Below, in pieces: positions 4,980 to 13,393 of a DNA stretch of 20,681 nucleotides. Every line of letters starts with the position of its first letter. Position 1 is the stretch's first letter. Position numbers and translations under genes: made by a program. Origin of the DNA: a virus; the IMG/VR virus record IMGVR_UViG_3300037063_000115, positions 1 through 20,681 of that record, one strand, 5' to 3'. The notes beneath the pieces are model-generated. The model did no database searches. It saw only the letters and a program-made list of their open reading frames with translations, and was not told the origin of the DNA.

Positions 4980-7694
4980 ATGTTACTTGGCAAGAAAATC
5001 CAATTAGAAATAGTGCCAGGTGTCAATCCATCAAGTGATTCGACGCCCCTGGATACTATTTTCTGGACTAATGCTGATAAAATAAGATTTCAAGGTGGTA
5101 AATTACGCAAGTTATTAGGATGGCAGAGAATTTGGCCGGCTAATGGTCAACAAATAAAAGGAACCGCCCGAAATATATTTTCTTATCGAGATCAGAATAA
5201 TAATCCGATAACATTAATAGGTACATCCACCAGATTATACGCTTATGCTCCTTTGCAAGGGGAAGATGATTTTTATAATATAACCCCTCTACTCACTTCT
5301 ACTACGAATATTCCCAATGCATTCAGCACTGAGTACAATACTGGGGTAAATGTTACTATTTCCACGGTGGCAAAGAGCCAAACCATTACGATGGATATGA
5401 CACAATATTTTCAAAGCGGTGATTTGATAACTATTTCTGGCGTCACTAACCCCATCAATGGGATCCCTGCTATGAATTTCAACAATACTTTTCCAGTAGA
5501 GGAGCTCAATAATAGCCAGGTGCAATTCGATGTTGCGGTCGCTGCTACTTCTACAGGATCGGTTACTGTGAATCTGAACTGGGCGTCCTCATATTTATAC
5601 GTGAATTACAACAATAATAATCTCCTGGACTACGACAGGATTAAATTCCAGTTAGCTACAGATGTGGACGGAGTTCTGGCTGCCGACATCAATAAAGAGT
5701 ACAACATAAGCAATGTGGTAGATAGAAATAATTTCACCATTTCCACTGGAATAGTCGCCACAAGTAAGGTAACTGCGGGAGGAGGATCGAGTACGACTAT
5801 TCAGTCTCAGATAGCTGCTGGAAGTCCTGGACAGACGGATGGCGTGGGATTCGGCGCGGGCGAGTTTGGTGCCCTGATATTTGGGGCGGCCAACAGCGCT
5901 GGAATCACTACCATGTTTCCTAGGATCTGGTCGATGGACACTTTCGGTACCAATGTAGTTCTGACTCCCGGTGACACTCCTGATGATGATCCTAGCATAG
6001 CCAATTTATTCGAATGGGCAAATGATGTAACCGTTGCTCCTATTTTGATATCTGGAGCGCCAAATGCAGTGAAATGGGTCTACGTATCCAATAATATTGT
6101 TTGCACTCTCGGAGCGGCTGGAGCCTTGAATCTATTTTGGGGATCTGGAGCCGGAGATTACACTGTTTGGACGCCAGGAGCTAACAATCTTGCCAATATT
6201 CAAGTATTTCAACAGGCAAATGTTTTCCTTTCTCAGGCCAAATCGCGCAATTATGACATGTTATTTACGAGTTCTGCCGTTTATACGATGGAATTTGTGG
6301 GACTCCCCGATATTTGGTTGCCCCGTAAACTATTTTCTACAGATGGCATTTTGGCTCCGAAAGCACGGGGGGTCGTTGAGGATGCCGTATTTTGGATGGG
6401 GCAAGGAGATTTTTATGGATTCGATGGATATACCGTTAGCGTTTTGCCCAATAATACCGTAAAAAGATACGTTTTTGATAATCTAAATTGGTCTCAGTAT
6501 GCTAAATCTTTCGTCCATGTAGATGTAGAATGGTCTACAGTTCGTTTTTATTACTGCCAAGGACAGGACATAGAACCAAACAGTTATGTGGACTATAATT
6601 ACAAGGAAGGTCACTGGACGATAGGAACTAACCCTAGAACCGCCTCTGAAGAACCTGTCAACATAAATGAATTTCCATTTTTGGTGCAAAGTCTTGCTAC
6701 AACGATTGTGCCAATTCCAAACGGCATAAGTACATTTTTTTACAATCTGGTCAATAATCCATTTTCTACGCTCAATGGTTCCAATGTTGTATCTGTCTCC
6801 GTCAATACTGACGCAATATATTTACAGGTAGGTGATAGCGTATTAATTTCTGGAGCCACAAATACCAATGGAATACCGGCGGGAGATTTGAATGGCATGC
6901 AGACCATCACAGGGTTCACTGAAGGAATAGAGGGGTTTGGAGGAGGAATTTTCGGCTTTGGTGAGTATGGAAGTCCAGAGGCTGGCGCTACAGGTTTCAC
7001 ATTCTCAGCAATAGTTCCTGCTACGAGTGCGGGCACTGGTGGAGGGGCTGCCGTAACTGTGGGAACTCAGATATTAGCCTTGAACTACACTGGGAATGCA
7101 TTGCAGGTGAATCAGGTGATAACTATAGAGAACGCTACTGCTGTTGATGGATTTACAGCTGCTGAGATTAATGGCACTACCAGCGTGAGATATATTTACG
7201 GAGGATATATAGAGGTCAATGTGCCGGTTTCAAATGCGTACAGTACAAGCACGGTTATAGATGGAGGAGGAACTTCTGCGATCTTCTTCACGACTACTGA
7301 TGGCAGATTATTCCAGCACAACAGTGGACTCAACGATTACAATGATAGTTTCAACTATTTCACTGACCCTTGGAACAGTCAATTTGCGCCCATGAATTCC
7401 TTTGCCCAGACCAATTATACCTTAATTCAGGAAGGTGATAATACCCAGCTGATCTATAGCTTTTATCCCGATATCATAATGCAAGAAAATATGACGCTTC
7501 AGGTGAACGTGAAAGAGTATGCTCAGAGCTCTCACACTCATAGCCAAACATTTACAATGACGCCAACTACTGTTAAAGTCGATCCCATGAGTATAGGAAG
7601 AGTTAGGCAATATATATTTACCAGCAATGTCGTTAACGGTAACTATTTATTGGGCAGAATGTTTGAGGAAATTAAACCTTCTACTCCGAGGTAA
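4980..7694 (+). CDS. large tail nozzle / P22 gp10-like stabilisation protein
   Basis: The 904-aa protein most likely forms the tail nozzle below the adaptor and helps retain packaged DNA. The N-terminus (SSDSTPLDTIFWTNADKIRF, then GKLRKLLGWQRIW) is the typical opening of this podoviral tail family. The centre (about residues 310-510) reads as a beta-propeller-like region with WSMDTFGTNVVLTP, KWVYVSNNIVCTLGA, DMLFTSSAVYTMEFVG and GVVEDAVFWMGQGDFYGFDG, comparable in layout to P22 gp10. Four beta-rich modules of about 65-95 residues are inserted as two pairs (about 121-268 and 601-765), each with a GD.ITISG-like or DGxxAAxING-like core resembling E1-FCCH-type phage inserts. Gly/Phe loops (GFGAGEFG, GFGGGIFGFGEYG) are also seen. 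There is no clear Shine-Dalgarno sequence before the ATG, and the upstream stop is only 6 nt away, so reinitiation is plausible. Confidence 0.72.
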   Translation: MLLGKKIQLEIVPGVNPSSDSTPLDTIFWTNADKIRFQGGKLRKLLGWQRIWPANGQQIKGTARNIFSYRDQNNNPITLIGTSTRLYAYAPLQGEDDFYNITPLLTSTTNIPNAFSTEYNTGVNVTISTVAKSQTITMDMTQYFQSGDLITISGVTNPINGIPAMNFNNTFPVEELNNSQVQFDVAVAATSTGSVTVNLNWASSYLYVNYNNNNLLDYDRIKFQLATDVDGVLAADINKEYNISNVVDRNNFTISTGIVATSKVTAGGGSSTTIQSQIAAGSPGQTDGVGFGAGEFGALIFGAANSAGITTMFPRIWSMDTFGTNVVLTPGDTPDDDPSIANLFEWANDVTVAPILISGAPNAVKWVYVSNNIVCTLGAAGALNLFWGSGAGDYTVWTPGANNLANIQVFQQANVFLSQAKSRNYDMLFTSSAVYTMEFVGLPDIWLPRKLFSTDGILAPKARGVVEDAVFWMGQGDFYGFDGYTVSVLPNNTVKRYVFDNLNWSQYAKSFVHVDVEWSTVRFYYCQGQDIEPNSYVDYNYKEGHWTIGTNPRTASEEPVNINEFPFLVQSLATTIVPIPNGISTFFYNLVNNPFSTLNGSNVVSVSVNTDAIYLQVGDSVLISGATNTNGIPAGDLNGMQTITGFTEGIEGFGGGIFGFGEYGSPEAGATGFTFSAIVPATSAGTGGGAAVTVGTQILALNYTGNALQVNQVITIENATAVDGFTAAEINGTTSVRYIYGGYIEVNVPVSNAYSTSTVIDGGGTSAIFFTTTDGRLFQHNSGLNDYNDSFNYFTDPWNSQFAPMNSFAQTNYTLIQEGDNTQLIYSFYPDIIMQENMTLQVNVKEYAQSSHTHSQTFTMTPTTVKVDPMSIGRVRQYIFTSNVVNGNYLLGRMFEEIKPSTPR

Positions 7695-7696
7695 TA

Positions 7697-7978
7697 ATGA
7701 GTAAAAGTTTAAATCAGATACCGATTACTGGAACATCAGTATTAGAGGAAAGAGTCAAGAGATTAGAGCAGCAATTTTCTAATAGCTCCAATTTTTTAAA
7801 TTCTTATACGTTGGGTACACTGAGAACGGATAGGACAACTGCACCCGCCAACAGCACTGATATTACTGTGGGAGTGGATAAATTATATGATGTTATAAGA
7901 GTATACCCCTATGAATATGTATTAATTCCAGTTGCTGGGGTAGCAAATTGGGTTAGAATAAGTATGAGCACATTTTGA
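7697..7978 (+). CDS. small hypothetical tail-region protein
   Basis: The 93-aa protein has a short helical segment (VLEERVKRLEQQF, residues 15-27, heptad-like) that could form a trimeric coiled coil. A beta-type C-terminal half follows with LYDVIRVYPYEYVLIPVAG and an ending WVRISMSTF. GAGG lies 5 nt before the ATG, inside the end of the nozzle gene. Its stop overlaps the TTG start of the acetyltransferase gene. A small trimeric tail accessory protein is plausible from the coiled coil and the position. No family is recognised. Confidence 0.65.
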   Translation: MSKSLNQIPITGTSVLEERVKRLEQQFSNSSNFLNSYTLGTLRTDRTTAPANSTDITVGVDKLYDVIRVYPYEYVLIPVAGVANWVRISMSTF

Positions 7979-8433
7979 ACGAAAAAGTAAATATAAGAAA
8001 AGCGACAGCATTTGATCATAGCGCGATTTTGAATTTGAGTGTACAATGGTTTGAAGAGGTGCGAGTTCAGGGCTTTCCAGGAGTTTGTGCACAAACGGGG
8101 GTCTGGCTGGCAGATTTAATAGCCAATCACTTATTTTTGGTTGGAGAATATGGAGATAAGATAATAGGAGCGCTCGGCCTTAGAATTGGCAATGTGCCGT
8201 GGAATGTAACTGAACCAGTTTTATTTAATGAGCTTTTTATGACAGACAAGGACTATAGAGGGACTGGTATTTCAGACAAACTGATTGATGCGGTTAAAGA
8301 GTTTTCCGAAGACAATAATTTGTTATTGATTATGGGGCATATGACTGGCACCGATGCGCATTTGAAAGATAAATATTTGAGTATTAAAGGCTTCAGTTAT
8401 GCTGGAGCAAATTTCATATTTGGGAGAAAATAA
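7975..8433 (+). CDS. GNAT-family N-acetyltransferase
   Basis: Predicted to transfer an acetyl group from acetyl-CoA to an unknown amine substrate. The 152-aa protein has the GNAT plan: a beta-strand start (NIRKAT), helices 1-2 (HSAILNLSVQWFEEV), strands with FLVGEYGDKIIGALGLRI, then LNELFMTDKDYRGTGISDKL-type motif A. The acetyl-CoA pyrophosphate loop is R95-G-T-G-I-S100, in a Q/R-x-x-G-x-G/A-like position with Ser last. A C-terminal KDKYLSIKGFSYAG gives the usual motif B region. The start is a TTG overlapping the previous TGA (TTGA), chosen because the GNAT fold begins right there and no ATG lies nearby. GNAT proteins are known inside phage structural clusters. It may modify a virion or host protein, but the target is unknown. 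Confidence 0.85.
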   Translation: MNEKVNIRKATAFDHSAILNLSVQWFEEVRVQGFPGVCAQTGVWLADLIANHLFLVGEYGDKIIGALGLRIGNVPWNVTEPVLFNELFMTDKDYRGTGISDKLIDAVKEFSEDNNLLLIMGHMTGTDAHLKDKYLSIKGFSYAGANFIFGRK

Positions 8434-8434
8434 C

Positions 8435-9469
8435 ATGGCAGCAGCATTACCTTTTGTAGCAGGCGCCGCCGCTATTGGGGGCAGTCTTTTCGGAAGAAAT
8501 AAGGGAGGATCACCTGGAGGTCAATCTAGTTCTAGCGCCAGTCATCAGGAGTCTGGGTTTAACACATTACCTCCTGAAGTTCAAAATGCATATTTAAATC
8601 AATATTTGCCAAGTATTCAACAGCAATTCCATACGAGATATTCTGCCCCACCATTAGGACAAGCTCAGGGTGGCCCATTTGGTTCTCAGGCGTTACAAGA
8701 ATTGCAGAATTATTCAAATTCCACTGGAGGAGTTTTCGGCAATGGTACTGGAGTTAGCCCTCTTGGAGCTGTAGAGCCATTTAATCCTTACCAGCAACAA
8801 GCTATCCAAGCTTTTGGTGGCGGGTTATCTGGACTTCAAAACGAATTGCCAGGTTACCAAAATTTATACAATAAAAATGTTTTAGAACCTGAGTTAGCAA
8901 ATTTAGAAGATCAGAGACAGCAAGCTTTAAATGGTATGCGCTCCAATCAACTGTTGCGAACTGGTGGTCTAAATGCTTTCAGTAATTCCGCTTTCGGCAC
9001 TCAATTGGCTGGATTAGAAGATATAGCTTCCAAAGCTAGATTGAATGCTAGAGCGGGCGCATTTGCAGGTGCTCAAAATCTAAGAAGAATGACGTTACAA
9101 GATATGCTGAATGCTGGGGGAGCCCTACAGGAACAAAATCAAAGTTTATTAAATGTTTTGCAGCCATATTTACAACAGACTACTCCTGGCGCGATGAATC
9201 AGAACTTCGCTCAAGGTCTAAGTGCATTTCCTGGCTCTACCATAAGCGATTCCTCATCGAGTGGAACTGTGACTAATCCCACAGCAGGTAAACCTAATTT
9301 ATGGGCTAGAATAGGAGCAGCTGGACAAGCCCTCGGTGGTTTTGGTCAAGTGGCTCAAGGGTTTGGTGGATTCGGAGGTGGAGGCGGATTTAATGCTCAT
9401 GCCCAACCTTACACTGGGGGCAATCAGGGAGTTGCTGGGATGACACAAAGTGGACAAAGATATTTTTAA
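8435..9469 (+). CDS. putative ejection (internal virion) protein 1
   Basis: The 344-aa protein starts with a small-residue hydrophobic segment (AAALPFVAGAAAIGGSLFG, residues 2-20), followed by a Gly/Ser-rich linker. The body is Gln-, Asn- and Ala-rich and largely helical (for example ANLEDQRQQALNGMRSNQLL and LAGLEDIASKARLNARAGAF). The C-terminus (about 300-344) is glycine-rich. The ATG is chosen for its GGGAG site 8 nt upstream; an in-frame upstream extension would overlap the acetyltransferase gene. It is the first of three adjacent Gln/Ala-rich genes after the tail genes, the slot held by gp7, gp20 and gp16 in P22-type phages, whose products pass into the host envelope with the DNA. That role is inferred from position and composition. 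Confidence 0.65.
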   Translation: MAAALPFVAGAAAIGGSLFGRNKGGSPGGQSSSSASHQESGFNTLPPEVQNAYLNQYLPSIQQQFHTRYSAPPLGQAQGGPFGSQALQELQNYSNSTGGVFGNGTGVSPLGAVEPFNPYQQQAIQAFGGGLSGLQNELPGYQNLYNKNVLEPELANLEDQRQQALNGMRSNQLLRTGGLNAFSNSAFGTQLAGLEDIASKARLNARAGAFAGAQNLRRMTLQDMLNAGGALQEQNQSLLNVLQPYLQQTTPGAMNQNFAQGLSAFPGSTISDSSSSGTVTNPTAGKPNLWARIGAAGQALGGFGQVAQGFGGFGGGGGFNAHAQPYTGGNQGVAGMTQSGQRYF

Positions 9470-9483
9470 CCAATGAGGCGACC

Positions 9484-10677
9484 ATGAAATTTATTCAAGA
9501 TATTACGAATGGACTAGCTCAGGGAGGTAATTTTATAGACAAATTGCACCAGAATCAGAATTATCTGGGGGGTATCAGTGCGTTTAATCCTCAAGGTGGC
9601 CAACGTTTGATGGATCAGGCTCTTTTCATGCGGCAACAACAAGAAGGTCAACGTCAGCAAGAAGCTCACGAGATGAAAAAGAATGAGGCTTTACGTTCTC
9701 AACAATTAGCTAAAGCGCTTCCTCAACTTCTGAATCAGATTGATATAACAAAACCTAATGATGCGCTCAAAGCTTTGGGAGCTGCTGGCGTCCCTCCAAA
9801 GGAAGCCTTGACACTCTTGAAGCAAATTCAGGATCTGAATGATACCAAAGTAGAAGATAAATTTAATCCCGTGACTGGAGAATTGGTTCGATTTCAAAAC
9901 AAGTTAGCTCAAGGTAACACTCCACAACAACAAGGCCAAGGTAATTTCAGTCAGCAAATGGCCGGAGGGAATCAAGCTCCGCAAAATCCATTTGGTAATA
10001 CTCCAATTGGTCAAAAGCTAGCATTTGAAGAAGATTTGAAAGAAAAAGCCGAAGATAAAAAAGTTGATAAGAAATTTCTAGACGAAACTTCACAAGCTGC
10101 AGTTGAGGGTAGTAAATTACTAAACAAACTCGACATAGCCAATAAACTTCTCGATAAATTTTATCAAGGTCCTTTTGCTGGGGAAGTTAAAACTCTCGGT
10201 CAAGCCTTCAGTACAAAAGGCGCTAAGGCTGCGGAAGCTTTTGATGCCATTGTGAGTCAAGTTGTCATAGATCTTTCAACAACCTTGAAAGGCACTCAAT
10301 CTGATAATGATATGGCACGTATTGAATTGACTAAGCCTGCGAAGACCAACACCGAGGAAGGTAATGGAGCGATAGTACAGCAGATAGATGCTTTGACCAA
10401 TCGGGCAGTGATCCAATATAACAAGGCAGCTCAAGAATTCATCGGGGCAGGTGGAAACGGTAAGCAATTCCGTACCAGATGGTCGCAATATGCGAATGCC
10501 TTTCCTTTAATAAATGATGATAGTACCGTGAATTATCAGAATCAAACTCTGTGGCAAGATGTAATATTCAGACCAGACAATGAATTTGACGCCATCATAA
10601 ATGCGGCCAAGCCAGTCACCGAGACGCTAGAAACACCTTTCGGCAATTATACTCTGGAGCAACTAGAAGGTAGATGA
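9484..10677 (+). CDS. putative ejection (internal virion) protein 2
   Basis: The 397-aa protein is rich in Gln, Lys, Ala and Asn. Its first half has Gln-rich helices (MRQQQEGQRQQEAHEMKKNE, about residues 41-60), a helix LKALGAAGVPPKEALTLLKQ, and a low-complexity QQQGQG linker (about 140-170). The second half holds long amphipathic helices, including SKLLNKLDIANKLLDKFYQG and EAFDAIVSQVVIDLSTTLKG (about 255-275), followed by TQSDNDMARIEL. GAGG lies 5 nt before the start. The stop is one base from the next ATG. It has no TM segment. Neighbours and composition fit a DNA-ejection protein; no enzymatic motif is seen. Confidence 0.65.
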   Translation: MKFIQDITNGLAQGGNFIDKLHQNQNYLGGISAFNPQGGQRLMDQALFMRQQQEGQRQQEAHEMKKNEALRSQQLAKALPQLLNQIDITKPNDALKALGAAGVPPKEALTLLKQIQDLNDTKVEDKFNPVTGELVRFQNKLAQGNTPQQQGQGNFSQQMAGGNQAPQNPFGNTPIGQKLAFEEDLKEKAEDKKVDKKFLDETSQAAVEGSKLLNKLDIANKLLDKFYQGPFAGEVKTLGQAFSTKGAKAAEAFDAIVSQVVIDLSTTLKGTQSDNDMARIELTKPAKTNTEEGNGAIVQQIDALTNRAVIQYNKAAQEFIGAGGNGKQFRTRWSQYANAFPLINDDSTVNYQNQTLWQDVIFRPDNEFDAIINAAKPVTETLETPFGNYTLEQLEGR

Positions 10678-10678
10678 A

Positions 10679-12580
10679 ATGAAAGATCAAAATCTAGAGA
10701 AAGCCAGACAATGGTATAAACAACAGCAAAAGAACCGTGCGATCGCTGAATATGAAGGGAATCACAAAAAAAGTCTGGAATCGAATAAGGAATTCAGCGT
10801 AAGAGAGGCCGTAAAAGCCCTTCCGGGGGGAGCCATTTCTGCTATTCCTGACACGGCGATTGGTCTGTTGAATTTAGGTCTCTATGGTGCAGAAAAAGGC
10901 GCTCAAGCTTTTGGTGTGCCAGAAGAATTAGCTAAAACGCCCTCTATTCCATATTATGGAAACCAATTTGCGACTCAACTGACTAATAAAGTATTTGGTG
11001 AACCTCAAACTCAAAATGAATTGGAAGGGCGTAATACGGGAGGGTTGCTGGGGAGTCTTTTGGTTGGCAATCCTGCAAGTTTAGCAACGGCTCCTGCAAA
11101 GTTATCTGGAAAGTTGATAAATTCATTGATTAAATTGAATCCTAAGAAAGCTGAGGCTTTCAAAGCAGCTGGCCTCCAACCCACTTTAGCTGATGTAGCT
11201 GATAGAGGATTAATCAAGCATGCCCAAAGTGCTGTTTTCAGTGGAATAAACCCAAGAGCAGAACAAAGAGGAAAAAAGCTGAATTCATTTTTCGAAGGTT
11301 TGGAACCAATAGATCTCAATCAGACAGGCAAGTTAACGACATCAGGCGCAAAAAAATATAATGAAAAAGCCAGTAGTATATTTAATAAGCTATCCGATAA
11401 AGCTTGGAAAAATATTGATCGTACAGAGTTTCTGCCTCTAACAAACACTATTGAAACTATCCGCAAAGAACTGCAAGCAATCACTCCTGAAGCACAAGCG
11501 AAATTAGCGAAGACACAAGCTGGACAGGAATTGACGGAATTGGTAGAAGCGGCATCAAATTATGAAGGATCTTTGCCTTTTAGTGATGTTGCAGAAGTAT
11601 ATAAATCGCCAATTGGTAAACTGATTGATGTCGGGGAACTGGGAGATAAAGAACAAAAAGCCTTAAAAAGAGCGTATGGAGCCATTGCTCAGGATATAGA
11701 TGATTTTGTTTTATCGAGAGATCCAAGCGCTCTCAAAGACATTAAAAAAGCTAATAAATTTTGGCATAACTTTAGTGAAGGTAATCGTAAGATTACTAAC
11801 GAGGCTATTAGTAAAAACAAAACCTCTGACATAGCTACATTTAACGAAATTAAAAACAGCTTGGCTAGAGGGGAAACTCGGCAAGGTGATGTTTTGACCA
11901 AGAGATTAAATAAGGCAGAAAAAAAGCAATTTTCTGATACCTTGATCCATGAACTGGGTAGAAAAGATGGCGAATTCAGTCCATTTGTTTGGGCTAATAA
12001 TTTTAATAAATGGCGTCCAGAAGCTCAAAAAATTGCACTTTCCGGTTTGGACAAAGAACATTCTAACAAATTGATGAATGTAGCAAAAGCTTTGGTGCAT
12101 GTTAAAGATACTGGTAAATATGGCAATTTTTCTAATACATCGAATAATGCTGCAGCACTGGCTACGCTTATAGGTGCTTGGAAGGCTCCTTTGGAAACAG
12201 CACAAGTTGTAGGAACATTGGCTATAACTGGAGAATTATTTGCAAATCCCAAAGTGATAGATGCGCTTTATGCAGCCTCAAAGGTAAAAACTAAAGATCA
12301 GTTTGATAAAGTCGTCAAACATTATCTCCCCATTATGACTAAATTGGCTGCTCAAAATAAACAGACAGAAAATGAAACAAAAGACAAAAATGAAGACAAA
12401 TTAAATCAAGCACGCGAATGGTATAAATCACAACAAGGAGCTCAAAATATAATAAATCCGGTAGCTAATACAGAAACACGTGGAGAAAGTGATACTTTGG
12501 CGACAAAGCCATTTAAGAAATCGACTAGAGCCGAGAGGGAAGAGGAACAAGGTTCTTATTCGTTTGGTTCGCAAGATTAA
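10679..12580 (+). CDS. putative large ejection (internal virion) protein 3
   Basis: The largest of the three adjacent helical proteins, 633 aa. A conserved-looking motif ARQWYKQQQ (residues 9-17) near the start recurs as AREWYKSQQ (578-586) near the end. Two hydrophobic or small-residue patches lie near the N-terminus (PGGAISAIPDTAIGLLNLGL, about 50-69, and GGLLGSLLVGNPASLATAP, about 121-139), and another around 485-525 (AAALATLIGAW then VVGTLAITGELF). These could insert into the host membrane during ejection. The middle is charged, Lys-rich helix (about 200-460). The C-terminal 60 residues are hydrophilic and probably flexible. No peptidase or transglycosylase motif was recognised. Gene order and size pattern match the third ejection protein of P22-like clusters. 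Confidence 0.68.
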   Translation: MKDQNLEKARQWYKQQQKNRAIAEYEGNHKKSLESNKEFSVREAVKALPGGAISAIPDTAIGLLNLGLYGAEKGAQAFGVPEELAKTPSIPYYGNQFATQLTNKVFGEPQTQNELEGRNTGGLLGSLLVGNPASLATAPAKLSGKLINSLIKLNPKKAEAFKAAGLQPTLADVADRGLIKHAQSAVFSGINPRAEQRGKKLNSFFEGLEPIDLNQTGKLTTSGAKKYNEKASSIFNKLSDKAWKNIDRTEFLPLTNTIETIRKELQAITPEAQAKLAKTQAGQELTELVEAASNYEGSLPFSDVAEVYKSPIGKLIDVGELGDKEQKALKRAYGAIAQDIDDFVLSRDPSALKDIKKANKFWHNFSEGNRKITNEAISKNKTSDIATFNEIKNSLARGETRQGDVLTKRLNKAEKKQFSDTLIHELGRKDGEFSPFVWANNFNKWRPEAQKIALSGLDKEHSNKLMNVAKALVHVKDTGKYGNFSNTSNNAAALATLIGAWKAPLETAQVVGTLAITGELFANPKVIDALYAASKVKTKDQFDKVVKHYLPIMTKLAAQNKQTENETKDKNEDKLNQAREWYKSQQGAQNIINPVANTETRGESDTLATKPFKKSTRAEREEEQGSYSFGSQD

Positions 12581-12608
12581 AATTTTTTCTATCATTATAT
12601 TAAAAAAG

Positions 12609-12637
12609 TTGTTACAATTAATTTTATAAATTATATC
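12609..12637 (+). promoter_or_regulatory. possible promoter before the small beta-rich and fibre genes
   Basis: TTGTTA (12609-12614) and TATATC (12632-12637) are separated by 17 nt in a very AT-rich gap of 73 bases. Transcription would start near 12644, inside the AAGGAG ribosome site, which would leave an unusually short leader. This weakens the call. A promoter slightly upstream in the same AT-rich gap is possible. Confidence 0.3.
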
Positions 12638-12653
12638 CTATAAGGAGTTTATC

Positions 12654-13037
12654 ATGGGAATGAAATCTACCGGTCTAGTTATTGCAGAAGCCGCGCCAGC
12701 TTTAGCATTAACTGCGGCAAACACGATCGTTGTTAATCAATATACTACATTTACAGCTACAAATAACTACTGGGTGCCAAGAGAAGCAACACTTGCGGAA
12801 TTATCTGCATTTGTATCTGGTGGGGCTACTGTTCTTGCAGTTGGCACCATTACTCTAGCAGCAGGAGCCGCAACTGTGCCTTTAGCTACTATCACTGCAG
12901 GAAGTGTGGTTCTTTTATCTGAAGCAAATGCAACACCAAATGCATTAGGTTACGTAATCACCCCAGGTACTGGTTTTGTTATACACTCTGCAAGTGGCGC
13001 TGACACTTCATCAGTGAGTTATGTAGTATACAGTTAA
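12654..13037 (+). CDS. small beta-rich virion protein, unknown
   Basis: The 127-aa protein is rich in Ala, Thr, Val and Gly and reads as alternating beta strands (ATVLAVGTITLAAGAATVPL, about 59-78, and SVSYVVYS at the end), with no TM helix or long coiled coil. It has a strong AAGGAG site 6 nt before the ATG. It is the first gene after an AT-rich gap, so it probably opens a new transcription unit that includes the fibre-like family. A small capsid- or fibre-associated protein is likely from company and composition. It does not contain the C-terminal module shared by the later genes. Confidence 0.65.
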   Translation: MGMKSTGLVIAEAAPALALTAANTIVVNQYTTFTATNNYWVPREATLAELSAFVSGGATVLAVGTITLAAGAATVPLATITAGSVVLLSEANATPNALGYVITPGTGFVIHSASGADTSSVSYVVYS

Positions 13038-13050
13038 GGTAGAGGCTAAT

Positions 13051-13386
13051 ATGACCAACCAAGTCCCATCCACTACTGAAATTATTTTTTTTCAGGCTCA
13101 GACAACTAATGGGTCTTCTACAGGTATGTCTTTCATTTTTCCAATGAAAAGGGCTTGTTTAAAATATTGGGGCACATGGGATGGAGCAACAGTTACATTT
13201 CAAACTGCTACTCCTCTAGATAGTAGTTATTGGATTCCTATCGACACTCTCAATGGTACTATCGCTTCCTTTACCTCGGATGGTCAATCGACTCTAGAAC
13301 TTGTAGTTTATGGAGATCTTTTGAGATGCACAATTTCAGGGGGTGGTGGATCGATGTCATTAAACGTAACAGCTCAAGCAGTATAG
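13051..13386 (+). CDS. small beta-sandwich-like virion protein, unknown
   Basis: The 111-aa protein shows alternating strands with conserved-looking aromatics (FIFPMKRACLKYWGTWDGAT, about 28-47, and SYWIPIDTLNG), ending in a Gly-rich turn (SGGGGSMSLNVTAQAV). The layout (a strand, KYWGTWDGATVTFQ, then strands ending in a LNVTAQ edge) resembles small jelly-roll proteins of phage particles, but no family is named with confidence. AGAGG lies 5 nt before the start. It lies between the preceding beta-rich protein and the first member of the shared-module family, so a role at the particle surface is a reasonable inference. Confidence 0.62.
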   Translation: MTNQVPSTTEIIFFQAQTTNGSSTGMSFIFPMKRACLKYWGTWDGATVTFQTATPLDSSYWIPIDTLNGTIASFTSDGQSTLELVVYGDLLRCTISGGGGSMSLNVTAQAV

Positions 13387-13393
13387 GAACATT

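Noticed and set aside
8399-8434. Extended start of the first ejection-type protein
   Set aside because: The extension would overlap the end of the acetyltransferase gene and lacks a ribosome site, whereas the ATG at 8435 has GGGAG at proper distance.
12583-12607. Terminator in the AT-rich gap after the third ejection-type gene
   Set aside because: The only pairing is six T with six A around an AT loop, too weak to call a terminator hairpin.
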